NCBI RefSeq assembly: GCF_035497915.1
Contig: NZ_DATJCS010000025.1
Location: forward strand, 62,001-126,000
DNA: 64,000 nucleotides
DNA from: Serpens sp035497915
Lineage (GTDB): Bacteria > Pseudomonadota > Gammaproteobacteria > Pseudomonadales > Pseudomonadaceae
Reading direction: 5' to 3'
Below the pieces are notes generated by a model that saw only the letters and a program-made list of their open reading frames with translations, was not told where the DNA came from and searched no databases. A program made the position numbers and the translations under genes. Positions 25,562-33,612 of the stretch are shown one piece after another. The stretch's first letter is position 1, and every line of letters begins with the position of its first letter.

Positions 25562-26890
25562 ATGACCTTCGCATCCCTCGGCCTGATCGATCCGCTGCTG
25601 CGGACCCTGGACGCCCTCGACTACCGCACGCCGACGCCGGTGCAGAAGGAAGCGATTCCCGCCGTGCTCAAGGGCCGCGACCTGCTCGCCGCCGCGCAGA
25701 CCGGCACCGGCAAGACCGCTGGTTTCGCCCTGCCGCTGCTGCAGAAGCTGACCCTGCAAGGCCCGAAGGTGGCGAGCAATTCGGTGCGCGCCCTGGTGCT
25801 GACGCCGACCCGCGAGCTGGCCGAGCAGGTGCAGCAGAGCGTGCAGCGCTACGGCGAGAACCTGCCGCTGCGCAGCTACGCGGTGTACGGCGGGGTGAGC
25901 ATCAACCCGCAGATGATGGCGCTGCGCAAGGGCATCGACCTGCTGGTCGCCACGCCCGGCCGGCTGCTCGACCTGTACCGCCAGAACGCCGTGCGCTTCG
26001 AGCAGTTGCAGGTGCTGGTGCTCGACGAGGCCGACCGCATGCTCGACCTGGGCTTTGCCCGCGAGCTGGACGAACTGTTCGCCGCGCTGCCGAAGAAACG
26101 CCAGACCCTGCTGTTCTCCGCCACCTTCTCCGACGCCATTCGCCAGTTGGCTGGCGAGCTGCTGCGCGACCCGCTGAACATCGAGGTGGCGCCGCGCAAC
26201 ACCGCGGCGAAGAGCGTCAAGCAGTGGCTGATCCCGGTGGACAAGAAGCGCAAGAGCGAGCTGTTCCTGCATCTGCTGGCCGAGAAGCGCTGGAGCCAGG
26301 TGCTGGTGTTCGCCAAGACCCGCAAGGGCGTCGATCAACTGGTCGAGGAGCTGCAGGCGGCCGGCTGTGCCGCCGATTCGATCCACGGCGACAAGCCGCA
26401 ACCGTCGCGCCTGCGCGCCCTGGAGCGCTTCAAGGCTGGCGAGGTGCGGATTCTGGTCGCCACCGACGTGGCGGCGCGTGGCCTGGACATCCACGACCTG
26501 CCGCAGGTAGTCAACCTGGACCTGCCGATCGTCGCCGAGGATTACGTGCACCGCATCGGCCGCACCGGTCGCGCCGGCGCCACCGGCGAGGCGATCTCGC
26601 TGGTGTGCGCCGACGAGGTCGATCAGCTGGCCGCCATCGAGAACCTGATCGGCCAGGTGCTGCCGCGTCACGACGAGCCGGACTTCATTCCCGACCACCG
26701 TGTACCGCAGACCGCCCTCGGCGGGCTGGTGCTGAAGAAACCCAAGAAGCCCAAGCAACCCAAGGCCGCGCCGGCCGGCAAGGGCAAGATCCACCTGGGC
26801 AACTGGTTCGACGCCAGCGAAAAGCCCGACGCCCGGCCGATCCGCAAGGCGCCGAGCTTCGGCGGCAAGCCGACGCGCAAGAAGCCGTAA
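25562..26890 (+). CDS. rhlE: DEAD-box RNA helicase, RhlE type
   Basis: A 442-residue DEAD-box helicase. It has the Q motif RTPTPVQKEAIPAVL, Walker A AAQTGTGKTAGFALP, motif Ib TPGRLLDLY, motif II VLDEADRMLDLGF, motif III FSATF, and motif VI HRIGRTGRAGATGEA. The C-terminal tail after residue 390 is lysine/proline-rich (KKPKKPKQPKAAPAGKGKI), as in RhlE proteins, and may contact RNA. RhlE helicases act in ribosome assembly and RNA decay. P. aeruginosa has two rhlE genes; by position this is the one next to the NYN gene. Confidence 0.93.
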   Translation: MTFASLGLIDPLLRTLDALDYRTPTPVQKEAIPAVLKGRDLLAAAQTGTGKTAGFALPLLQKLTLQGPKVASNSVRALVLTPTRELAEQVQQSVQRYGENLPLRSYAVYGGVSINPQMMALRKGIDLLVATPGRLLDLYRQNAVRFEQLQVLVLDEADRMLDLGFARELDELFAALPKKRQTLLFSATFSDAIRQLAGELLRDPLNIEVAPRNTAAKSVKQWLIPVDKKRKSELFLHLLAEKRWSQVLVFAKTRKGVDQLVEELQAAGCAADSIHGDKPQPSRLRALERFKAGEVRILVATDVAARGLDIHDLPQVVNLDLPIVAEDYVHRIGRTGRAGATGEAISLVCADEVDQLAAIENLIGQVLPRHDEPDFIPDHRVPQTALGGLVLKKPKKPKQPKAAPAGKGKIHLGNWFDASEKPDARPIRKAPSFGGKPTRKKP

Positions 26891-26960
26891 GGCGACAAAA
26901 GCCGAATCGGTCGTAGGGCGGTCTGGCCGCCGGGACACCGCAAAGATGGCCGGCAGGTGT

Positions 26961-27022
26961 TGTAGGAGCGGCTTCAGCCGCGATAGCCGTGGCCCCCAAT
27001 CGCGACTGAAGTCGCTCCTACA
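26961..27022. repeat. REP-type inverted pair, GAGCGGCTTCAGCCGC type
   Basis: TGTAGGAGCGGCTTCAGCCG and an inverted unit with core GCGACTGAAGTCGC. The two cores differ but each keeps self-complementarity. It lies in the convergent gap between the helicase and the flavoprotein genes. Confidence 0.85.
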
Positions 27023-27050
27023 AGTGCCACGGCGCCGAACCGTCCCGGTA

Positions 27051-27139
27051 CGTAGGGCGCTCGGCGCCTTATCTGACCGCCAATGGGCGTTGCAATGCGG
27101 TCGGATGGCGGCCAAGAAAAGTGTTATTCGCCCTGCACG
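27051..27139. repeat. Long palindromic intergenic repeat overlapping a gene end
   Basis: CGTAGGGCGCTCGGCGCC to TTATTCGCCCTGCACG, about 89 bases, with inner TGACCGCCAATGGGC and GGTCGGATGGCGGCCAAG. Its last part supplies the stop codon and final codons of the flavoprotein gene (stop at 27124-27126). Confidence 0.7.
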
Positions 27140-28368
27140 GCGGCTGACCCGCCCAACCACCCGATCACCCCCCGCGCCGCCGCGCGGCCCGTGGCGAAGC
27201 AGGCAGTGAGCAGGTAGCCGCCGGTGGGCGCCTCCCAGTCGAGCATTTCCCCGGCGCAGAACACCCCGGGCAGCTTGCGCAGCATCAGCCGCTCATCCAG
27301 TTCGGCAAACGGCACGCCACCGGCGCTGCTGATCGCCTCGTCCAGCGGGCGGGTGCGCAGCAGGCGGATCGGCAGGGCCTTGATCGCTTGCGCCAGTTGC
27401 TGCGGCGCCTGGAAGGTGGCGGCCTCGGTCAGCTCGCGCAAGAGCGCGGCCTTCACGCCGTCGAGCTTCAACTGGCGATGCAGGTGCTTGGCCATCGACT
27501 GCGCGCCGCGCGGTTTGGCCAGCGCCATGGCGATCTGTTCCAGCGTGCGGTCGGGCAGCAAGTCCAGATGGACTGTCGCGGAGCCCTCCCGCTCGATCAC
27601 GCCGCGAATTTCGGCGGACAGCGCATACACCAGGCTGCCCTCGATGCCGGTGGCGGTGAGGATGAACTCGCCGCGCCGGGCCGGCTGGCCGGGTAGCGCC
27701 AGGGTGACGTTCTTCAGCGGCGCGCCGGCATGCTTGTCGCGCAGCAGCGTGCTCCAGCCGTCCACCTCGAAGCCGCAGTTGCTGGCGCGCAGCGGCGCGA
27801 TGGCGATCCCGCGCTGTTGCAGCAGCGGCACCCAGGCGCCGTCCGAGCCGAGCCGCGCCCAGCTGCCGCCACCCAGCGCCAGGATGACCGCGGCGGCGTC
27901 GCGGGTCTGTTCACCGTCCGGCGTGGCGGTGCGCAACTGTCCGATCTCGTTCCAGCCCAGCCAGCGGCTGCGGGTGTGGATGCGCACGCCGGCGTCTTTC
28001 AGGCGTTTGAGCCAGGCACGCAGCAGCGGCGCGGCCTTCATGTCGGTGGGAAACACCCGGCCCGAGCTGCCGACGAAGGTGTCGATGCCCAGGCCGTGGA
28101 TCCAGCCGCGCAACGCCTCGGCGTCAAAGGCTTCGATGTGCGGCTGCAACGCCGGGCGTGCTTCGCGGTAGCGGGACAGGAAGGCCTCGCGCGCCTCCGA
28201 GTGGGTGATGTTCATGCCGCCGACCCCGGCGAGCAGGAACTTGCGGCCGACCGAGGGCATGGCGTCGTACAGGTCCACGGGCAGCCCGGCCAGGGCCAGG
28301 ACTTCGGCGGCCATCAGGCCGGCGGGGCCGCCGCCAATGACGACGATGGGGGAGGAGGGCTGAGGCAT
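27124..28368 (-). CDS. HI0933/BaiN-family flavoprotein (TIGR03862-like)
   Basis: A 414-residue FAD-binding oxidoreductase. The dinucleotide-binding motif is IVVIGGGPAGLMAAEVLALA at the N-terminus; other family segments are SVGRKFLLAGVGGMNITHSE, FVGSSGRVFPTDMKAAPLLR, ILALGGGSWARLGSDGAWVP and the C-terminal SSAGGVPFAELDERLMLRKL followed by FCAGEMLDWEAPTGGYLLTA. The family is widespread and mostly uncharacterised; some members reduce unsaturated steroid acids. The C-terminal tail is encoded in part by an intergenic repeat. Confidence 0.9.
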   Translation of the reverse strand: MPQPSSPIVVIGGGPAGLMAAEVLALAGLPVDLYDAMPSVGRKFLLAGVGGMNITHSEAREAFLSRYREARPALQPHIEAFDAEALRGWIHGLGIDTFVGSSGRVFPTDMKAAPLLRAWLKRLKDAGVRIHTRSRWLGWNEIGQLRTATPDGEQTRDAAAVILALGGGSWARLGSDGAWVPLLQQRGIAIAPLRASNCGFEVDGWSTLLRDKHAGAPLKNVTLALPGQPARRGEFILTATGIEGSLVYALSAEIRGVIEREGSATVHLDLLPDRTLEQIAMALAKPRGAQSMAKHLHRQLKLDGVKAALLRELTEAATFQAPQQLAQAIKALPIRLLRTRPLDEAISSAGGVPFAELDERLMLRKLPGVFCAGEMLDWEAPTGGYLLTACFATGRAAARGVIGWLGGSAAVQGE

Positions 28369-28429
28369 GAAACGGCGACTGGGTTGGGGGAAGGCGGCGA
28401 TTCTACCGCTGTCGACGGATCAACGCCGC

Positions 28430-28459
28430 AGGGCGGTCAAAACCTAGTTTTGGCCGCCG
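28430..28459 (-). terminator. Hairpin after the 75-residue protein gene
   Basis: GGCGGTCAAAAC, loop CTA and GTTTTGGCCGCC form a 12-bp stem with one wobble pair. It lies between the stop of the 28470-28697 gene and the flavoprotein start and probably ends the former transcript. The arms match the CAGGGTGG repeat family. Confidence 0.5.
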
Positions 28460-28469
28460 CGGTGTTTAG

Positions 28470-28697
28470 TCAGGCGCGCAGCGCCTTGGCGTAGCTGAAC
28501 AGGAACAGGGTGCGCACCAGTTCCTTGAGTTCGCCGGGCCTGTCGGTGGTGAGCACGGCGGGGTCCAGCTCACCCTGTTCGCGCAGTTCGTTCAGTTCTT
28601 CCCCTTCGAGGCGAACACAAACCGAGCCGGTCGCTCGATCCAGCACGCGAAGGTAGGGTTTTGGGTGATCCAGCCAGGCGTCGATCAGATAGGTCAT
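28470..28697 (-). CDS. Hypothetical protein of 75 residues, possibly iron-regulated
   Basis: A small soluble protein (MTYLIDAWLDHPKPYLRVLD at the start, then GSVCVRLEGEELNELREQGE) that I do not recognise. It is acidic in the middle and ends in a hydrophobic/aromatic helix (VRTLFLFSYAKALRA). GGAGA precedes the ATG by 8 bases. The upstream region contains a Fur-box-like sequence covering the probable -10, so expression may rise under low iron. It follows the 32-residue protein gene but is separated from it by a terminator, so it is probably a separate unit. Confidence 0.7.
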   Translation of the reverse strand: MTYLIDAWLDHPKPYLRVLDRATGSVCVRLEGEELNELREQGELDPAVLTTDRPGELKELVRTLFLFSYAKALRA

Positions 28698-28721
28698 GAC
28701 TCATCTCTCCGGTGAAGGGTT

Positions 28722-28742
28722 AGATGAGAATAATTCGTATTA
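28722..28742 (-). promoter_or_regulatory. Putative Fur box and promoter
   Basis: AGATGAGAATAATTCGTATTA matches the general form of Fur operators (about 12 of 19 positions of the GATAATGATAATCATTATC consensus by eye, and the common TGAGAATAATT half). On the minus strand TTGCGT, 16 bases and TATTCT form a possible promoter; the box covers the -10. Confidence 0.5.
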
Positions 28743-28744
28743 AT

Positions 28745-28772
28745 AAAAACGCAAGAGGCGAGCGCCTCTTGC
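28745..28772 (-). terminator. Rho-independent terminator of the 32-residue protein gene
   Basis: Read on the minus strand, GCAAGAGGCG, CT, CGCCTCTTGC and then GTTTTTATT form a perfect 10-bp stem with a U-tract 9 bases after the stop of the small gene. Confidence 0.85.
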
Positions 28773-28780
28773 GGTGCAAT

Positions 28781-28879
28781 TCATTGGCAGGGGTACATCC
28801 AGAAGTTCGGGTGTTCCTGGCAGGCGCGCATGTTCGGGTTCGGTTGCGCGGGGGTCAGCAGGCGGGCGATCAGGTGCAT
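28781..28879 (-). CDS. Small protein of 32 residues, unknown function
   Basis: Hand translation gives a 32-residue product beginning MHLIARLLTPAQPNPNMRAC and ending EHPNFWMYPCQ. It is below usual length limits but has an ideal ribosome site (AGGAGG, 6 bases before the ATG) and a perfect terminator 9 bases after the TGA. The N-terminal third is amphipathic (LIARLL); the rest is rich in Asn, Pro and aromatic residues with two cysteines. It lies about 100 bases after the 28979-29440 gene on the same strand. Options include a regulatory leader peptide, a membrane-associated small protein or a peptide precursor; none can be shown. No coding match is recognised. Confidence 0.6.
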   Translation of the reverse strand: MHLIARLLTPAQPNPNMRACQEHPNFWMYPCQ

Positions 28880-28978
28880 GGTGTTCCTCCTCGGGGGAAT
28901 CGGTGTGCGTTGGCGCGTACTGTGCCCGCGCACCCGTCCGAGCGGAACTTGGCAATCTCTATGGCGGCGATTGATGCC

Positions 28979-29440
28979 TCAGTCGGCGAAGTGGCCGCGC
29001 CGGCGTTCGGCGCGAAACACCAGCGACTCGGGGCTGTAGCCGGGGCGCAGGGCCGGCAGCGGCAGGCAGTCCTGCCACTGCGCATCGGGGGCCAGCGGTG
29101 CGGCGCCGTGGTAGCGCGCCACGGCATCCGCGCGGGTCAGGTTGAGGTCGTCCTCCAGCGGGTAGGCGGCGATGCGCCAGGTCAGCTCGCGCAGCGGCAG
29201 GCTGCTGGTGTTGCGCAGGGTCACGCGCAGCGGGCGATGGGCCGGACACTGATCGGGCGCGTAGTCGAGGCTCAGTTCCAGGCGGGTCAGGCGTTCTTCG
29301 TCGCGGGCCTCCTGCCAGAGCACCCAGCCGGCCAGCAGGCCGATGCCGAGCAGCGCGACCAGCGACACCGGCAGGGCCTTGTGCGGGTAGCGAATCAGCA
29401 GGATCAGCCAGGTGACAACCAACAGGACGCCGAACAGCAT
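28979..29440 (-). CDS. Membrane-anchored hypothetical protein
   Basis: A 153-residue protein with two N-terminal hydrophobic segments (MLFGVLLVVTWLILLIRYPH and PVSLVALLGIGLLAGWVLW) and a soluble C-terminal domain of beta type (LRVTLRNTSSLPLRELTWRI, then APLAPDAQWQDCLPLPALRP). Such proteins are often labelled multidrug transporters in pseudomonads without evidence. The soluble domain looks like an immunoglobulin-like or FxLYD-type fold exposed to the periplasm. Function unknown. Confidence 0.75.
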   Translation of the reverse strand: MLFGVLLVVTWLILLIRYPHKALPVSLVALLGIGLLAGWVLWQEARDEERLTRLELSLDYAPDQCPAHRPLRVTLRNTSSLPLRELTWRIAAYPLEDDLNLTRADAVARYHGAAPLAPDAQWQDCLPLPALRPGYSPESLVFRAERRRGHFAD

Positions 29441-29502
29441 GGGGCAGACTTCCAGGCCAGGAGAATGGCCATTCTAGTGGCCTGGACGGCCACGTCGACC
29501 AC

Positions 29503-30297
29503 TCAGTGCACCACCGCCGGCGAGCGCGCTTCGCGCAGGCGCTCGGTCAGGCGCAGGCGCTCGCCCGGGTCCTCGCAGAGCAGCAGGGCGTGCTGCAGAT
29601 CGAAGCGCTCGCCGGGCGGGCATTCCAGGCGCTGGTAAAGGTCCGCGCGGGCCAGGTGGTCGGCCACCGTCGGCACGCCGAGCTGCAGCACCCGGTCGGC
29701 GTCCTTGAGCGCGGCGAGCAACTGCCCGGCCTTCTGGTGCTGATGCCGCAGGCTGCGCGAGATGCGCTGCAGCAGTTCGGCGGGAGGGCAGGGCTGCAGG
29801 TGGCTGGAATTGAGCTTCAGCTGGCCGTGGTAGCGGCGCTCCAGCAGTTCGCGGCAGTCCTTCAGGTACAGACGCCGGCCGCCGGCCGGGTCGAGCAGAT
29901 GGTCGGCGCCCGGCACACGCAGCAGGAAGCGACCGGGAAAGTTGATGCCGCGCAGCGGGATGTCCAGCCGTCGGGCCAGTTCCAGGGCCAGCAGGCCGAG
30001 CATCAGCGGTTGGCCACGTCGGCGCTGCAGCACCCGGTGGGCCAGGATGCTGTCCGGGCCGCTGGCGTCCTCGTGGAAGTCCAGGGCGTTGAGCAGGCGC
30101 AGCAGCGGTTGCGCCTGTTCGCTGGCCGGGAGCGCGGGCAGGCTGCTCGCGATGCGCTGACGCAGGTGGTCGAGGGTGGTGAGCTGCTGGGCAGGCTGCA
30201 GCGTGGGATCGTGTTCGGCGGCAATCCACAGTGCGGCCTCGAACAGGGCGTCCGTGCCCTGGCGCAGGCAGGAAAGGCAGGCTTGGCGGGCATCCAT
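29503..30297 (-). CDS. SirB1/transglutaminase-like tetratricopeptide protein
   Basis: A 264-residue cytoplasmic protein resembling the SirB1 family. The central part (RRRGQPLMLGLLALELARRL, then IPLRGINFPGRFLLRVPG) is the transglutaminase-like segment typical of SirB1; the third part (HQHQKAGQLLAALKDADRVL) is TPR-like. The catalytic Cys of true transglutaminases is not evident, as usual for SirB1. The family has no established enzymatic function. It is divergent from leucine dehydrogenase and shares a 120-base promoter region with it. Confidence 0.82.
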   Translation of the reverse strand: MDARQACLSCLRQGTDALFEAALWIAAEHDPTLQPAQQLTTLDHLRQRIASSLPALPASEQAQPLLRLLNALDFHEDASGPDSILAHRVLQRRRGQPLMLGLLALELARRLDIPLRGINFPGRFLLRVPGADHLLDPAGGRRLYLKDCRELLERRYHGQLKLNSSHLQPCPPAELLQRISRSLRHQHQKAGQLLAALKDADRVLQLGVPTVADHLARADLYQRLECPPGERFDLQHALLLCEDPGERLRLTERLREARSPAVVH

Positions 30298-30417
30298 GCG
30301 GGGTCTCCGGTTGACCCCTTTTCTTGTAGACGCGCCCCGCCGGCCCGTCCAGTCGCCCGCCGGTCGCGACCTATACTGCCTGCACACGATCACATTCAGG
30401 CCCGGCGGAGGGATGCC

Positions 30418-31437
30418 ATGTTTGCCCAGATGGAAGCCGTTCGGCTGGAGGCCCTGCACCTTGCACACGACCCGCGCACCGGCCTGCGGGCGGTCATCGC
30501 CATCCACAACACCCGGCTCGGTCCCGCCCTCGGCGGTTGCCGTTTCCTGACCTACGCGGACGAGGACGCCGCGATCCGCGACGCCATGCGCCTGGCCCAG
30601 GGCATGAGCTACAAGGCCGCGCTGGCCGGCCTGGCCCAGGGCGGTGGCAAGGCGGTGATCATGCGGCCGCCGTACCTGAGCGACCGCGCCGCGCTGTTCG
30701 AGGCCTTCGGGCGCATGGTGGAGTCGCTGGGCGGGCGCTACATCACGGCGGTGGACAGCGGCACCTCCAGCGCCGACATGGACTGCGTCGCCCGGCAGAC
30801 CACCCACGTGACCAGCACCAGTCGGGGCGGCGACCCGTCGGCGCACACCGCCCTCGGCGTGTTCAGCGGCATCCGCGCCACCGCGCTGGCGCGCCTGGGC
30901 AGCGATGACCTGGAAGACCTGCGCATCGCCGTGCAGGGGCTCGGGCATGTCGGCTATGCGCTGGTCGAACTGCTGGCCGCGGCTGGCGCCGAGTTGCTGG
31001 TCAGCGATCACAACCCCGGCCTGGTGCAGCTGGCGGTCGAACAGTTCGGCGCCCATCCGGTGCTCAGCGAGGCGCTGCTGGCCACGCCCTGCGACATCCT
31101 CGCGCCCTGCGGACTGGGCGGCGTGTTCAATAGCCTCACCGTCGGCCAGCTGCGCTGCGCGGCGGTGGCCGGCGCGGCCAACAACCAACTGATCCACCCC
31201 GACATCGCCGACGAACTGGAAGCGCGCGGCATCCTCTACGCGCCGGATTACGTGATCAATTCCGGCGGGCTGATCTATGTTTCCCTGCAGCACGAAGGCG
31301 CGCCGCCGGAGCGCATCACCGCGCAGATGGTGGAGATTCCCCGGCGCCTCACCGACATCTATGCCCATGCCCAGGCGGAAAAACGCTCGCCGGCGCGGGT
31401 GGCCGACCAGCAGGCGGAGAAGCTGCTGTACGGCTGA
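30418..31437 (+). CDS. ldh: Leucine dehydrogenase (Glu/Leu/Phe/Val family)
   Basis: Leucine dehydrogenase deaminates leucine (also valine, isoleucine) to the 2-oxoacid with NAD+. The 339-residue protein has the substrate-site lysine motif LGGCRFLTYADEDAA... MSYKAALAGLAQGGGKAVI, the catalytic PDYVINSGGLIYV region and the NAD-binding motif VQGLGHVGYALVELLAAAGA. GGAGGG (30407-30412) precedes the ATG and TATACT lies at about 30372 as a -10. Its products are exactly the substrates of the dehydrogenase complex encoded by the next three genes, so this is a branched-chain amino acid catabolic operon. Confidence 0.93.
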   Translation: MFAQMEAVRLEALHLAHDPRTGLRAVIAIHNTRLGPALGGCRFLTYADEDAAIRDAMRLAQGMSYKAALAGLAQGGGKAVIMRPPYLSDRAALFEAFGRMVESLGGRYITAVDSGTSSADMDCVARQTTHVTSTSRGGDPSAHTALGVFSGIRATALARLGSDDLEDLRIAVQGLGHVGYALVELLAAAGAELLVSDHNPGLVQLAVEQFGAHPVLSEALLATPCDILAPCGLGGVFNSLTVGQLRCAAVAGAANNQLIHPDIADELEARGILYAPDYVINSGGLIYVSLQHEGAPPERITAQMVEIPRRLTDIYAHAQAEKRSPARVADQQAEKLLYG

Positions 31438-31532
31438 TGGCAGGCGGTTGAACACACAGGTTTCGCTCACGGACCGATGGGCCACAAGCCCCGGTCCGCC
31501 CACCGCGCCCACAAGGCGCCGAGGAGACTGGC

Positions 31533-32621
31533 ATGCACGACCCCGCAATTCCCTTCACGCGTTTTCTGGATCCCGATGGCCGGCCCTGCGCCGCGCTGCC
31601 GCCCTGCGCCGACGATGCTGAACTGCTGGAACGCCTGTACCGGCAGATGGTGCTGACCCGTCTGTTCGACCAGAAGGCCGTGGCGCTGCAGCGCACCGGC
31701 CGGATCGGCACCTTCGCCCAGGGCCTCGGTCAGGAGGCCATCGGCGTGGCGCTGGGCGCCGCGCTGCGCCCGGACGACGTGCTGGTGCCCTATTACCGCG
31801 ACACCGGCGTGCAGCTGATGCGCGGCGCGCGCATGGAGGAGGTGCTGCTCTACTGGGGCGGCGACGAGCGCGGCAGCGCCTTCGCCGACCCGCTGGCGCG
31901 CGAGGATTTCCCGATCTGCGTGCCGATCGCCACCCAGGCGCTGCATGCCTGTGGCGTGGCGGCGGCGATGCGCATCCGCGACCAGCACCGCGCGGTGGCC
32001 ACCACCTGCGGCGACGGCGCCACCAGCAAGGGCGATTTCCTCGAAGCCCTCAACGTGGCGGGTGCCTGGCAGTTGCCGGTGGTGTTCATCATCAACAACA
32101 ACCAGTGGGCCATCTCGGTGCCGCGCAGCCTGCAGTGCGGCGCGCCGACCCTGGCGCAGAAGGCCATCGGCGCGGGCATCCCCGGCGAGCAGGTGGACGG
32201 CAACGACGTGCTGGCGGTGTACACGCGCATCCAGGCGGCGCTGGAGCGTGCCCGCCAGGGCAAGGGGCCGACGCTGATCGAATGCCTGAGCTACCGCCTC
32301 AGCGACCACACCACCGCCGACGACGCCAGCCGCTACCGGCCCAACGAGGAAGTCTCCGCCGCCTGGCAGCGCGAACCGATCAAGCGCCTGCAGGCGTTCC
32401 TGGCCAGCCGCGGCAACTGGAACGAACAGCGCGAGCAGGACCTGATCGAGCACTGCCAGGCGCAGTTGCGCCAGGCCATGGAGCGCTTCGAACGCATCGA
32501 TGAGCCCGATCCGGACCAGTTGTTCGAACACCTCTACGCACGTTGGCCGGCACAACTGGCCGACCAGCGCGAACAGATGCGCGAGCGCGTCGCCCGGCGC
32601 GGAGGGCAGGCCCATGAGTGA
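31533..32621 (+). CDS. 2-oxoacid dehydrogenase E1 alpha subunit
   Basis: The 362-residue alpha subunit of a thiamine diphosphate-dependent E1, most likely for branched-chain 2-oxoacids. It has MVLTRLFDQKAVALQRTGRI, QGLGQEAIGVALGAAL and the ThDP motif running from GDGATSKGDF to INNNQWAIS. The phospho-loop-like SYRLSDHTTADDASRYRP follows. It begins 95 bases after ldh and overlaps the beta gene by 7 bases. Members in P. aeruginosa are often labelled PdhA; the link with ldh favours branched-chain substrates. Confidence 0.92.
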   Translation: MHDPAIPFTRFLDPDGRPCAALPPCADDAELLERLYRQMVLTRLFDQKAVALQRTGRIGTFAQGLGQEAIGVALGAALRPDDVLVPYYRDTGVQLMRGARMEEVLLYWGGDERGSAFADPLAREDFPICVPIATQALHACGVAAAMRIRDQHRAVATTCGDGATSKGDFLEALNVAGAWQLPVVFIINNNQWAISVPRSLQCGAPTLAQKAIGAGIPGEQVDGNDVLAVYTRIQAALERARQGKGPTLIECLSYRLSDHTTADDASRYRPNEEVSAAWQREPIKRLQAFLASRGNWNEQREQDLIEHCQAQLRQAMERFERIDEPDPDQLFEHLYARWPAQLADQREQMRERVARRGGQAHE

Positions 32622-33600
32622 CAAGACCTACAGCCTGGTGGAAGCGGTGAACCTGGCGCTGGCCCGCGCCATGGCCGATGACGAGAACGTGGTGGTGCTC
32701 GGCGAGGACGTGGGCGTGAACGGCGGCGTGTTCCGCGCCACCCAGGGCCTGCGCGAGCGCTTCGGCCGCAAGCGGGTGATCGACACGCCGCTGGCGGAAA
32801 CCATGCTCGGGGGGCTGGCGATCGGCATGGCCGCCCAGGGCCTCAAACCGGTGGTGGAAATCCAGTTCATGGGCTTCATCTACGCGGCCATGGAGCACCT
32901 GGTGTCCCACGCCAGTCGGTTGCGCAACCGCACGCGCGGGCGGCTGGCCTGCCCGATGGTGCTGCGCACGCCGATGGGCGCCGGCATCCGCGCCCCGGAG
33001 CACCACAGCGAAAGCACCGAGGCGCTGTTCGCGCACATTCCCGGCCTGCGCGTGCTGGTCCCGTCCTCGCCGGCGCGCGCCTACGGCTTGCTGCTGGCGG
33101 CCATCGACGACCCCGACCCGGTGCTCTTCCTTGAGCCCACCCGCCTGTACCGCATGAACCCGCAGCCGCTCGAAGATGATGGCCAGCGCCTGCCGCTGGA
33201 CAGCTGCTTCACCCTGCGCGAGGGCCAGGACCTGACCCTGGTCAGCTGGGGCGCCAGCATTCACGAGACGTTGCAGGCCGCCACGGCGCTGGCCGAGCAG
33301 GGCATCGAGGCCGAGGTGATCGACGTCGCCTGCCTCAAGCCGCTGGATCTGGACACCCTGGAAGCCTCGCTGCGCAAGACCGGCCGCTGCGTGATCGTCC
33401 ACGAGGCGCCGAGGAGCGGCGGGCTGGCCGGCGAAATCGCCGCCAGCCTGTACGAGCGCGCCTGGCTCGACCTGCGCGCGCCGATCCAGCGGGTCACCGC
33501 GCCGGACATTCCGCCGCCGCTGTACCGGCTGGAACAGCTCTACCTGCCGGGCGTCGAGGACATCCTCGCCGCCTGCGAGACGGTACTGGACTACGCCTGA
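32615..33600 (+). CDS. 2-oxoacid dehydrogenase E1 beta subunit
   Basis: The 328-residue beta subunit. It carries the transketolase pyrimidine-binding pattern (VVVLGEDVGVNGGVFRATQG, then DTPLAETMLGGLAIGMAAQG) and the C-terminal transketolase domain (DLTLVSWGASIHETLQAATA, then CVIVHEAPRSGGLAGEIAAS). The ATG at 32615 is preceded by GGAGG at about 32600. It completes the alpha2-beta2 E1 heterotetramer with the previous gene. Confidence 0.93.
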
Positions 33601-33612
33601 GGGAGAACAACC

